Source: Prolixibacteraceae bacterium (lineage in GTDB: Bacteria > Bacteroidota > Bacteroidia > Bacteroidales > Prolixibacteraceae). From it: a DNA stretch of 64,000 bases. The notes beneath the pieces were generated by a model. It saw only the letters and a list, made by a program, of their open reading frames with translations. It did no database searches and had not been told where the DNA came from. The stretch's first letter is position 1. Every line of letters begins with the position of its first letter. Both the position numbers and the translations under genes were made by a program. This document shows, piece after piece, positions 25,429 to 33,559 of the stretch. Where the stretch lies: assembly GCA_028683385.1 (NCBI GenBank), contig JAQUIJ010000010.1:196007-260006 (forward strand), given 5' to 3'.

Positions 25429-27632
25429 GTCATCTGAATTTTTAAATCGTTTGCGAGGATTTTAATCTCAAAAACTCCACTTTCTTTTATATTAATCGTG
25501 AAATCGTATTTCTCAGTTTCCCTTCCGGCAATTCTTTTGGTGATTCCTGAAACCATTTTCAAATCGCCAGACGAAAGGATGTCGCCCGATTTTTTTATTT
25601 CGAGCGTGTAATCCACTTTCAGGAATAAATATACCGGGGCAATCAGATCCTGAAGGAATTTCAATAAGCCACCAAACATCATATTTACCGGAACCTGATC
25701 GCGAATGCTGCTGTTGGGCAAAAAACCCAGCGGAACTTTAAAAATTGCCAGGAAAAACCAGTACAAAGGAGTCTCTTTCTTTCCGGTGAAATTGGTGAAA
25801 TAGTGCAGGTTACCATTGTTGTAAAGGTAAGCCAGCGAACCGTCTTCCTCACTTTCGAGGTAAGTTGAATTGAAAACATCGGTATTCACTTTCCAGTTGA
25901 AATTGCTTTGATGTGTCTGTGTTCCATTTTTTATTGATTCCACTAAGATCTCGCCTGAAATTCGTTGTCCGGGAATAAAATGCAACACTTTGGCCAACTG
26001 CTCATTTTTTACAGGATTGGCAACCACCTGCCCTTTTTGTGGAAACGAAAATGTTTCGAAGGTGTATTTGTCGCCTTGTAAAAGATAATGTCCCAGCGGA
26101 TAATCGAGTGTTGGCGAGCCAATGTAAGGTGTGGGCTGAAACTGAAAATGCAAGTGTGGATAGGGCGAACGGCCCGAGTTTCCGCATTTACCCAGCAACT
26201 GACCTTGTTTTACACGGTCGCCTTCCTTCACTTCAACCGAATGGTATTTTAAATGGCTAAGTTTCGAGTAAATTTCATCAGTGTGTTTCAGAATCACTGT
26301 GTTCCCCCAGTTATTTTTAGTATCCACATCGCCGATAATGTTATCGGGTATCGAGTTGATTACCTCTATAACAGTTCCATCGAACGGAGCGGTTATCGCC
26401 TTTCCGAAGCAGAAATAATCCTCCGGAAAATCGCCGCTTCCCTTAAATTGTTTGCCATTTTTGTCGGTGATAATAAAGTCCCAGGCATTGCGCCAGGCAC
26501 CTTTGTGCGTGTGTTCGCCATTGTGTCCCTGGCTTACTTCCCATTCGCCAAAAAATGGCAGGGAAGCTGCTACCGGAAATCGAGCCGGAAACCGTTTCAG
26601 GTTGCCCGATTGTAAATAAAGGTTTTTCTCCGGATTGCCTAGTTGGACAGGCGTTTCCAGTAATCCACCGGGCCGTTTTTCCCGAAGTTTCAAGGCATAA
26701 AGAAACATCAGCACAACCATGTTAAATGGCAGCGAATAGGGAGAAATGTGAAAAACCTGAAAAAGATGTTGGGTACTAATTGTTATCAATACTACGGAAG
26801 GCAGCAGAATGATGATCCAGGCATAACTTGTGCGCCCCGGAATCAGATAATAGCCACCGAGCGCCACAGCTGTCAGGATATAATTGAAGCCGATAAATGT
26901 ATAGCTCAGCGAATTGAATTCGATACCCACAAGAATATAAAACAGGTACGACACGGAATACCCCAGAATAGAAAGTACAAAGGTAATTCGCGAATAAATC
27001 AGCAATCCGAATGATATGATGATTCCGGCAAGCAGCCCTTTCTGGAAAAAGATTGCTCCAAGCGAATAAAAATAGATCCGGATAAATGAAGAATCCACCA
27101 GGGCTTCGAGCCAGTTGTACAATCGAACCATGGTATGCCCTCCCAATCCGAAAAGTTCGTTGTAGGTGTAAATTCCACGTTCGCTAATGTTTAATGCTGT
27201 TAGTTCTCCGCCCGATAAACCAATAATCCAGATGGTGACTAAAAACGGAATGCTTAAAAAAGGTAATCCGTATTTTCCGAGAACTCCCTGAAAAACAATG
27301 GTCAGGAAGAAGCAGGTAAGAGCCGAAATAGCCACCAGTACATATAGTTCGACTGAAGGCTGGAAGGCCAGACCAACTCCTAATCCGACCAGCAAGCTGT
27401 TAAAACCGTACAAGCCTGATTTCAGGAAATAGGTGTTGTAACCCAAATAATAGGCCAGTAAATTTGAAACAACAACGGCAATCAAACCACCAATTCCAGC
27501 GCCATAATCGAAGAAACTGATGAGTACCAAAAAAGCAGCCAGCACTTTGGATGTGGAGAAAAATATCTGCGAATAGCTGTTCAAAACAGAATCCAGAATT
27601 TCCTTGCCGGTTATTTTTATGTGTTTATCCAT
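25413..27632 (-). CDS. Urea-transporter-like membrane domain fused to M23 (LytM) peptidase
   Basis: 739 residues from the ATG at 27632 (an earlier TTG in frame is rejected). Residues about 1-320 are hydrophobic with ten or so helices and carry the urea-transporter pattern YFLKSGLYGFNSLLVGLGVGLAF, as in UT/SLC14 channels. From about 380 a soluble M23 endopeptidase domain follows: HTHKGAWRNAWDF, then ILKHTDEIYSKLSHLKYH, KEGDRVKQGQLLGKCGNSGRS and PHLHFQ with the zinc-binding HxH. A last beta-rich part closes the protein. M23 enzymes cut peptide cross-bridges or stems in peptidoglycan. Joining it to a urea-type channel is unusual, and its role is not clear. Confidence 0.8.
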   Translation of the reverse strand: MDKHIKITGKEILDSVLNSYSQIFFSTSKVLAAFLVLISFFDYGAGIGGLIAVVVSNLLAYYLGYNTYFLKSGLYGFNSLLVGLGVGLAFQPSVELYVLVAISALTCFFLTIVFQGVLGKYGLPFLSIPFLVTIWIIGLSGGELTALNISERGIYTYNELFGLGGHTMVRLYNWLEALVDSSFIRIYFYSLGAIFFQKGLLAGIIISFGLLIYSRITFVLSILGYSVSYLFYILVGIEFNSLSYTFIGFNYILTAVALGGYYLIPGRTSYAWIIILLPSVVLITISTQHLFQVFHISPYSLPFNMVVLMFLYALKLREKRPGGLLETPVQLGNPEKNLYLQSGNLKRFPARFPVAASLPFFGEWEVSQGHNGEHTHKGAWRNAWDFIITDKNGKQFKGSGDFPEDYFCFGKAITAPFDGTVIEVINSIPDNIIGDVDTKNNWGNTVILKHTDEIYSKLSHLKYHSVEVKEGDRVKQGQLLGKCGNSGRSPYPHLHFQFQPTPYIGSPTLDYPLGHYLLQGDKYTFETFSFPQKGQVVANPVKNEQLAKVLHFIPGQRISGEILVESIKNGTQTHQSNFNWKVNTDVFNSTYLESEEDGSLAYLYNNGNLHYFTNFTGKKETPLYWFFLAIFKVPLGFLPNSSIRDQVPVNMMFGGLLKFLQDLIAPVYLFLKVDYTLEIKKSGDILSSGDLKMVSGITKRIAGRETEKYDFTINIKESGVFEIKILANDLKIQMTCRNE

Positions 27633-28064
27633 GAAGTTATACAAGAGGCATTAGCGAATTTCTTTCCGGCCTGAAGGGCCAAAATATCATAGCTCAGGGC
27701 AAAGTTTCGGGAGGAACGATCCGAAACGCCACCCTGGGTAAAGGATGTAGAAGAAAAACCGTCCGCGAGGATTCGATGAGCAAAGCATATAATTTCCTTC
27801 GGACGGAATTGCAAGACAACATCTTCGGGAAACACAAGGTCATCACACTCGTCCGAAATATGAATTTCTCTTTTATGAACGTTATTGCGCGGACGATTTT
27901 TTCGCCTATTTCCAAACCCAGGGCGTTGCCGTTCGACTGAGCTCACGTCGAAGCCCTGGGCTAGATTATGCTGTCCTTTCAGGACGTGTATTCTTCGGTT
28001 AATCATCATTTCAAATTCTAAATGAGACTGGAAAACCATTTTTTTTTGTGAGTCCGTGCATTCC
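27633..28064. repeat. Gene-free region with structured repeat hairpins
   Basis: The 432 bases separate the decarboxylase from the transporter-peptidase. Open frames cross it but none has credible protein character. It holds nested inverted repeats: CAGGG...GTTTCGG/CCGAAAC...CCCTG (27695-27737), CCCAGGGC...TTCGAC/GTCGAA...GCCCTGGG (27917-27960) and a small GTCCTTTCAGGAC (around 27973-27985). This resembles the hairpin-rich dispersed repeats seen between Bacteroidota genes. A structured non-coding RNA is an alternative. Confidence 0.55.
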
Positions 28065-29405
28065 CTATTTTCTCTTCGGATTCAATTCTGATTGTTTGAA
28101 TGTTTCCAGGCTTTCCTTTTTTCGGATGATCTGTGTTTTGCCGTCGTTGTTGATCAATACCACGTTTGGACGATAGGTAATAAATTGCATTGATTGCGTG
28201 ATGTTATAGGCGCCAACCCGTTCAACAACCAACTGTTCGCCAGTTTTAACCTGCGGAAATACAATGGCATCACGGACAACATCGATATTCATACACAACG
28301 GGCCATAGATTGTAGATTCCTCTGCATTTCCCAATTCGCGTGTTGGATAAACGCCCAAATTGTACCAGAACGAGGTAAACAACAGATTGACTCCGGCATC
28401 GATAACCATCGACCGTCTTCCGCTGTTCAGTCGTTTGTTTGCAATTACCGTGGTGAGCAAATAGCCTGCGTCGTCGATTAAAGCGCGTCCAGTTTCGAGA
28501 AACAATACCGGTAAGTTTTCGTGTGGAATTTCAGAAGAAATCAGCGCGTTTGAAATCGCTTCGGCATAATCGTCGAACGATGGACAGGTTTCGTTACCCG
28601 GCATATACGCGCCTTTTAAGGTATTTTTTGAAGCAAAACCGCCACCCAGATCGATGTATTTCAACCAATAATCGAATTTCCGGTGAATGGCCATATAAAG
28701 ATTGGCCAACTTTGACGCGGCAATGGCATAGGCTGTCTGTACCATGATGTAGGTTCCGATGTGCGTATGCAATCCAATCAGTTCGAGGCTTTCGGCCAGC
28801 ATTATCCGGTTGATCGCGTTCCAGGCATCGCCATTTTCATAATTAAAACCAAAACGGTCCCAAATCGGATAAACTCCGGCATCCAGATTTACCCGGATAG
28901 CTACCCTGGCTTTCATCTGCAACTCCCTACTTGTTTCTATCAACAAATAAAGTTCGTCGAAGTGGTCGATGTGGATGCACGCATTATTTTTGATCGCCAT
29001 GATCAAATCGTCCTTCGATTTGTCGGGCCCGTTAAACAGAATTTGCGAACCGTTCACGCCATTCGAAAGGGCTTTTTCGAATTCGAAACCTGAAACGACT
29101 TCGGCCCACGAACCTTCGTCGTGGTAAATGCTGCAAACCGCATCGAGGTAATTGGTTTTATACGACCAGGCAAACTGTACCTTTGGATACCGGTTTTCGA
29201 ACGCCCGTTTCGCGTCAGCAAACACTTCGCGAATCGTCTTTTCAGAAATAACAAAAAGCGGCGACCCGTATTCTTCGATTAACGACGAGACTTTAATTCC
29301 ATCGATTTCGGAAATCACTTTTTGCTTTACCGGCAGCCCGAATTTACTTGGCATTCCAGCGTTAATCTTACTTATTGACGGCTTTTCATATTTTATTTTT
29401 TCCAT
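28065..29405 (-). CDS. PLP-dependent fold-III decarboxylase (diaminopimelate/ornithine decarboxylase-like)
   Basis: 446 residues. Alanine-racemase-type barrel with the PLP lysine in FAWSYKTNYL (about residue 83), the GLHTHIGTY substrate loop, LGGGFASK, FLETGRALIDDAGYL and the catalytic Cys region GPLCMNIDVV. Such enzymes decarboxylate meso-diaminopimelate, ornithine, arginine or derivatives. A 60-residue N-terminal extension is present. Because the neighbour is an ATP-grasp enzyme and not lysine-pathway genes, I infer a dedicated biosynthetic role. The exact amino acid is not decidable here. Confidence 0.85.
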   Translation of the reverse strand: MEKIKYEKPSISKINAGMPSKFGLPVKQKVISEIDGIKVSSLIEEYGSPLFVISEKTIREVFADAKRAFENRYPKVQFAWSYKTNYLDAVCSIYHDEGSWAEVVSGFEFEKALSNGVNGSQILFNGPDKSKDDLIMAIKNNACIHIDHFDELYLLIETSRELQMKARVAIRVNLDAGVYPIWDRFGFNYENGDAWNAINRIMLAESLELIGLHTHIGTYIMVQTAYAIAASKLANLYMAIHRKFDYWLKYIDLGGGFASKNTLKGAYMPGNETCPSFDDYAEAISNALISSEIPHENLPVLFLETGRALIDDAGYLLTTVIANKRLNSGRRSMVIDAGVNLLFTSFWYNLGVYPTRELGNAEESTIYGPLCMNIDVVRDAIVFPQVKTGEQLVVERVGAYNITQSMQFITYRPNVVLINNDGKTQIIRKKESLETFKQSELNPKRK

Positions 29406-29419
29406 GGCTTCTAACTATT

Positions 29420-30466
29420 TTAAATTTCTCCATTCATTGCAATTGTTTCAAACTTCTCCAGATCGACAATAATATCGTACGAGTAGCGCACAAACATTTT
29501 TCCTGACTGATAGGTTTCCATCGGTGCAACCTCTTGTCCCAATGCAAGTTTTACCAAAGCTTCAGGAATATTTTGCCCGGCGCCAACCGCCAGATAAACC
29601 CATGCAGGAATTCGCGGATTGATTTCGATGAGGTAATATTCGCCTTTCACCGTTTTGATCAGTTCGAGCTCCATTCCGCCTTTCCATTTGGTTTGACGGA
29701 TGAGGCTCCGGGTAATTTCCAACATTTTATCGTCGGAAAGTGTAATTCCGCCCCAGGCTTTTCCCTTGTCGGTAATGTATTGTTTGCGCATGGGCACGGC
29801 TGCAATGGTGTTTCCCTGCCCATCGCCCAGCGCGATAACGTTTACCTCGGTGCCTTTCACAAATTCCTGAATAATTACCGGCAAGCCCCATTTTGACGAA
29901 ACCTTATTGAAGGACTGTTTTACCTGTTCGGTATTGTAAGCGGTATAGGCATCATAGAATTTCCCTTTGACCATTACCGGGTATTCAAATTTTTCTTTGA
30001 TCTCCGAAATCTGGTTTTGGCTGCCCAGATTTAAGCTGGCTGGCACTTTTATCCCGTATTTCTCGCCATACTCCGGAAGTTTGTCTTTATCCCTTTCCTG
30101 AAACTGTTTCATTGTCGGCAAAAAAGTACGAATACCACTTCTCAGGAGCCGGTCTTCATTTTTCATGAACGAAAACAGTTCAGCATCGAAATTCGGAATC
30201 AATACATCGAAGGATTCGCGCTGGTGAATTTCCTCAATCCGATCTATCAGTTCGTCTGATCCTGCCGATGGATAAGGAATCTGGAATATTTTATCGCATA
30301 AACCTTCCATATAAATGCCCGGTTCGAGAGTTTCGTAAACCAGACCGATAATCCTGACTTCAAATTCGGTTGATTCTTTTAACGACCGGATTACCGGAAC
30401 GCCAGGTCCCGGATTATCCGTGTTGTTAAGCCCTGTTACAGCTATTGTTATTTTTGTTTTCGACAT
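29420..30466 (-). CDS. ATP-grasp ligase (carbamoyl-phosphate-synthase/PylC-like)
   Basis: 348 residues: an N-terminal Rossmann-like part (ITIAVTGLNNTDNPGPGVPVIRSL), then the ATP-grasp with YPVMVKGKFYDAYTAYN, VIIQEFVKGTEVNVIALGD, and the Mg-binding YYLIEINPRIPAWVYLA. These enzymes form amide or thioester bonds through acyl-phosphates. It lies 6 bases behind a PqqD-like gene and 14 bases ahead of the decarboxylase, so the three make a compact operon. Substrate unknown. Confidence 0.85.
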   Translation of the reverse strand: MSKTKITIAVTGLNNTDNPGPGVPVIRSLKESTEFEVRIIGLVYETLEPGIYMEGLCDKIFQIPYPSAGSDELIDRIEEIHQRESFDVLIPNFDAELFSFMKNEDRLLRSGIRTFLPTMKQFQERDKDKLPEYGEKYGIKVPASLNLGSQNQISEIKEKFEYPVMVKGKFYDAYTAYNTEQVKQSFNKVSSKWGLPVIIQEFVKGTEVNVIALGDGQGNTIAAVPMRKQYITDKGKAWGGITLSDDKMLEITRSLIRQTKWKGGMELELIKTVKGEYYLIEINPRIPAWVYLAVGAGQNIPEALVKLALGQEVAPMETYQSGKMFVRYSYDIIVDLEKFETIAMNGEI

Positions 30467-30472
30467 GGTTGC

Positions 30473-30736
30473 TTATTTAAAATCGAGTGGATCTTCCTGC
30501 GAAGTTATCTGGTGGTGTTTAATCAGCGCACAAAACTCATAAAAGTCTTTTTCAAAGGTCAGGTCGTCCAAGTCATATTTTTCGAGGAACATGTTTTTGA
30601 TCGTGTCAAAATCATGACCCTGGGCAATCAGTTTTGTTAGTTCCAGCCCGGTTGGGTTTACATTAAACGAATCGCCGGTTCTTGAATTAAAAACAAATCC
30701 GTTGTCGCTAATTCGTACTTCTTCTGTTATTTTCAT
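30473..30736 (-). CDS. PqqD-family peptide-binding (RRE-like) protein
   Basis: 87 residues with the PqqD winged-helix pattern: VRISDNGFVFNSRTGDSFNVNPTGLELTKLI, then a helix pair with DFDTIKNMFLEKYDLD. PqqD-like proteins bind leader peptides for modifying enzymes in RiPP pathways, although some stand-alone members have other roles. No short precursor gene is obvious in the flanking gaps. It heads the ATP-grasp/decarboxylase operon and has an 81-bp upstream module shared with two other genes. Confidence 0.75.
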   Translation of the reverse strand: MKITEEVRISDNGFVFNSRTGDSFNVNPTGLELTKLIAQGHDFDTIKNMFLEKYDLDDLTFEKDFYEFCALIKHHQITSQEDPLDFK

Positions 30737-30753
30737 GGTGTTGTTATTTTGTA

Positions 30754-30834
30754 TGAATCAAAGATACTTCAATCTGCAAATGAAGTTGTTACACAATTTT
30801 GTAAATATTTTACAAAATCAGGTATAATACACTC
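30754..30834 (-). promoter_or_regulatory. Shared 81-bp upstream module, copy 1 (pqqD-like operon)
   Basis: Contains on the minus strand a TATCTTTG -7-like box (30762-30769 region) and a near-ideal palindrome ATTTTGTAAA-TAT-TTTACAAAAT at 30796-30818, preceded by TTACACAA on the + strand. The whole module aligns without gaps to 31540-31620 and with one gap to 40580-40659. Confidence 0.65.
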
Positions 30835-30866
30835 ATATTGAGCAATTATATACCTGAATGAAAGGT

Positions 30867-31514
30867 TTACCATGAACTTCCGGTTTCCTTTGCGCTGGTA
30901 ACAATTGCCTCCAATTCAGTCTGTGAAATAAATTGGGCAGAATAGCTACCTCCCAAACTAATGATTTGGCTGTAAAATGAACGCATGTGATTTCTACTAC
31001 CCATCGTAAGTAAGTCGTAAACGTATTTAATATCCTGATTATCGGATTTTGATAGCGCCAATTCCAAATCAAAAATATCCAGGTCCTCTATGGTTGCGCC
31101 AACTTTGTAGGCATCGAGAACCGATGCGCTACCTAAGGTTACCAACTGCGTGTATAAACTCTGCAATTTACTGTCAGAAAAGACTCCAACTACATTGTTG
31201 CCAACTGGATCAGCAAGATCATACTTGTTAAGCAATGTCAAAACGGCATCTGTATGTTTTTGCTCACTCGATAGAATATTGGTGAACACATTTATTTTCC
31301 ATTTTTCATACAGTGCGGCATACACATCGCGGGCTAATTTTTCTTCTTCTCTCATTTGCTGAAGACTGGCTAATTCGTCAGCGTTTAATGGTTCTGTTGG
31401 TAATGCCTCAATTTGTGAAGTAACTGTGAGGTTTGCGGCGACTTCTTCATCTTTCTGGCAACTGGCAAATATCAGATTTACGGCAATTGCGATTAATAAT
31501 ACTGTTGTTTTCAT
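30867..31514 (-). CDS. DUF2202 ferritin-like lipoprotein, copy 1
   Basis: 215 residues. Lipobox IFASC near residue 19. The DUF2202 core has LASLQQMREEEKLARDVYAALYEKW, SEQKHTDAVLTLLNKYDL and GSRNHMRSFYSQI. The Glu/His pairs (EEEK, EQKH, NHMR) have the spacing of a ferritin-like diiron four-helix bundle, so redox or metal chemistry at the outer membrane is plausible but unproven. A paralogue is at 43552-44208. The gene has the shared 81-bp module upstream. Confidence 0.85.
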   Translation of the reverse strand: MKTTVLLIAIAVNLIFASCQKDEEVAANLTVTSQIEALPTEPLNADELASLQQMREEEKLARDVYAALYEKWKINVFTNILSSEQKHTDAVLTLLNKYDLADPVGNNVVGVFSDSKLQSLYTQLVTLGSASVLDAYKVGATIEDLDIFDLELALSKSDNQDIKYVYDLLTMGSRNHMRSFYSQIISLGGSYSAQFISQTELEAIVTSAKETGSSW

Positions 31515-31539
31515 GTCTCTTGTTTTTAATTGTTATTTA

Positions 31540-31620
31540 TGAAACAAAAATACTTGAATCAACAAAGGCAGTTATTACACAATTAAGTAAATGATTTATA
31601 AAATACGGTATAAAGCCCTC
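31540..31620 (-). promoter_or_regulatory. Shared 81-bp upstream module, copy 2 (DUF2202)
   Basis: Aligns without gaps to 30754-30834. Conserved blocks on the + strand are CAAAnATACTT, TTACACAATT, GTAAAT and GGTAT. The minus-strand -7-like box is TATTTTTG. The module lies 26 bases ahead of the DUF2202 start codon. Confidence 0.65.
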
Positions 31621-31724
31621 ATTTTAAACCTGAAAGAATACAACTCGTGATTTTTAACGACAAATCATCAGCTATTAATTTTAGCTCGAATAATCCTTCT
31701 CCTCAAAGAATACAGGCAGACTGA

Positions 31725-31807
31725 TTATGGTTTTATTACATTCAGCAAAAGTGTATCGGCATTAATTCCGGTAAAAATGCCCAGCCCATTTTCGATGTTT
31801 GTGGTTG
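31725..31807 (-). pseudogene. Relic of the DUF4249 gene 3' end (26 codons)
   Basis: About 78 of 82 bases match 36872-36953, the last codons of the DUF4249 gene (TTNIENGLGIFTGINADTLL then LNVIKP and stop). Upstream sequence has no similarity. It lies in the 328-base gene-free gap between the DUF2202 gene and the DUF3592-type gene. The rest of the gap holds the upstream module and nothing else that I recognise. Confidence 0.8.
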
Positions 31808-31842
31808 AACGATTTGACAAACAAGATGTTGATGACTCACAG

Positions 31843-32289
31843 CTACTCTGTTTTTCTTGCCACTTCCTTTTTGCGCCTATTCATTATAAAAATCAGGAAA
31901 CATCCGACAGCGACAAGTATTAGTTGCCCAAATCCGGGTTTTGTATCCTGTTTCAGGGAATTGATGTAAGGGAAGAATGAGAGGTATTTAACTGGCGCTT
32001 TTGATTTTCCATCCGCTTTCAGATAGATTGCATTGCCGACTGTTTTGGTAAATCCATTCACACTTTTGCCATTCGGTAATGTAAAAGTGTAGCTAATATT
32101 ATAAGTATAACTTCCTCGTTTAACTTCATTCCGTTCTCCACCTTCACGCCGGATATCGGTAATCACGGCTGTTCCATCATCGCCGATAAAACCTAATGTA
32201 ATTGTAGCAAGCCCCCAGACGATAAATGCAAAACCAAGTAATGTGATGAAAATACGTGTTGGTAGCTTAGATGATTTTGGCTTTGTCAT
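31843..32289 (-). CDS. DUF3592-type membrane protein
   Basis: 148 residues with a transmembrane helix near residues 12-32 and another at about 122-140, enclosing an extracytoplasmic beta domain (GTAVITDIRREGG, SYTYNISYTFTLPNGKSVNGF). The pattern of sequence between helices is that of DUF3592. Function unknown. It is part of a leftward series with the next two membrane proteins and the LamG protein. Confidence 0.65.
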   Translation of the reverse strand: MTKPKSSKLPTRIFITLLGFAFIVWGLATITLGFIGDDGTAVITDIRREGGERNEVKRGSYTYNISYTFTLPNGKSVNGFTKTVGNAIYLKADGKSKAPVKYLSFFPYINSLKQDTKPGFGQLILVAVGCFLIFIMNRRKKEVARKTE

Positions 32290-32345
32290 TGGTATATTCC
32301 CATTTTAGAAAGGTTCGTATTTTAAGCATAAAATCTAATTGCACT

Positions 32346-32906
32346 TTAACCTGAAGTGAAAAGAATCTCTTTGCCTATAAGTCGAAATCGGATATAGGAT
32401 TCCACTTCAGAATAGTTTGCAGAAGTACAAAATATTGCAATGTTTTCAGCAAAGCCAGCTCTAATCATAACCATTTGGCTTTTGGGAAAAAACTTCACTT
32501 TTCTGATAGAACTCCATTTAATTAATATGTTTTGTCTCGACTGTGCAAGTATTCCGGCACCGGCCACAGCGGGTTTACCCGATAGTAACCCAAAAACCAC
32601 AGCCATTGTATTGATAATGCGGTTTTTCTTCGCCTGATTTTTTAGGGTATAGTTGCGTATCCCAGTTTTGTCCAATTCGAAGCCAACATCGTATTTGCCT
32701 CCCCAGACGGCAAGGATGAACAGGTATGTGAAAAGGAATAGAACTGCAATAAGAACTAATGCATAGATGGCTTTAGAAATTATGAGAAAGAGAATCAATA
32801 CGCCAAATGGAATTCCTATCGCTATTCCCAACTGTTTCATGATAATTGGATTGCGGAAAATAGAAACACGAATGGACCACTCTATTCTTTCAGAAATCTC
32901 TGGCAT
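32346..32906 (-). CDS. Membrane protein of unknown function
   Basis: 186 residues with two adjacent hydrophobic helices (about 28-75) followed by a soluble part (IRNYTLKNQAKKNRIINTMAV, WSSIRKVKFFPKSQMVMIRAG) reminiscent of bacterial PH-like YcxB domains. I do not claim the family. It starts 13 bases after the neighbouring zinc-ribbon membrane gene. Confidence 0.65.
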   Translation of the reverse strand: MPEISERIEWSIRVSIFRNPIIMKQLGIAIGIPFGVLILFLIISKAIYALVLIAVLFLFTYLFILAVWGGKYDVGFELDKTGIRNYTLKNQAKKNRIINTMAVVFGLLSGKPAVAGAGILAQSRQNILIKWSSIRKVKFFPKSQMVMIRAGFAENIAIFCTSANYSEVESYIRFRLIGKEILFTSG

Positions 32907-32919
32907 ATCTGGCTGATTA

Positions 32920-33498
32920 TTATTTAAGTAGCGGGCAATTGCATCGGAAACAAAAAACCTCTTTGATATCGTTCAGGCTGGCACAGGCATTACAAAATAC
33001 TATTTTGTCTCCCGATTTATCTTCCTTTTCGTAGGTATTCAAACCCTTGTGATGCCTGACCCTGTCGCCAACCCGGTAGTAGTTGTATTTGGTATCGTCA
33101 TCCTCAGCGCTGGTGGTGTGTGTTTTTCCGTTGTCGGCGCGAATGTAGACCGTATATCTTGTGTAGTTTATCCACGACTCATCATATTTTGATCGTCTGC
33201 GCTTGTTTTCTGTTTTTTTATCAACGACCACTCCATCCCAGGTTGTACCTCTGTTTCTTCCAACGATCTGAAAGATAGCAATTAGAATAAACATACTGCC
33301 GATTCCTAACCCGATAAAAAGTGATTCGGGATTCTCCATATTATCGCTCACTTCGCCATTGATGAAAAATCCCAAAACAGCCACAAATGCCAGTCCCAGT
33401 GAAAAATATCCCGAATAACTATTTGCGTTTTTTACATATTTGGCAAATGCCGGATCATTGATTTTTTGCGAATATCCCATACGATTATTGTTGTTCAT
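32920..33498 (-). CDS. Membrane protein with DUF3592-like domain and C-terminal zinc ribbon
   Basis: 192 residues from the ATG at 33498 (a TTG five codons earlier is rejected). Two hydrophobic segments (about 28-45 and 60-80), then a beta domain beginning TTWDGVVVDKKTENKRR that parallels the 148-residue neighbour. It ends with a knuckle pair CNAC and CFRC, a C-terminal zinc ribbon. Function unknown. Confidence 0.65.
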   Translation of the reverse strand: MNNNNRMGYSQKINDPAFAKYVKNANSYSGYFSLGLAFVAVLGFFINGEVSDNMENPESLFIGLGIGSMFILIAIFQIVGRNRGTTWDGVVVDKKTENKRRRSKYDESWINYTRYTVYIRADNGKTHTTSAEDDDTKYNYYRVGDRVRHHKGLNTYEKEDKSGDKIVFCNACASLNDIKEVFCFRCNCPLLK

Positions 33499-33559
33499 TG
33501 TCAACTGATTCAAGCAAGCTTACAATCACTTAACAGAAGGTTTATTTTCTTCAAAAAAG

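Noticed and set aside
25413..27632. Two genes wrongly joined by a sequencing error
   Set aside because: The frame is open across the junction without ambiguity. A sequencing frameshift would have to restore itself, so a real fusion is more likely.
27617..28039. Open frame of 140 residues in the hairpin region, minus strand
   Set aside because: It consists of Arg/Phe-rich sequence that traces the stems, has no homologous look and overlaps the transporter start. It is better explained as repeat DNA.
30473..30736. True PQQ biosynthesis
   Set aside because: No pqqA, B, C or E genes are nearby. Only the PqqD-like fold is shared.
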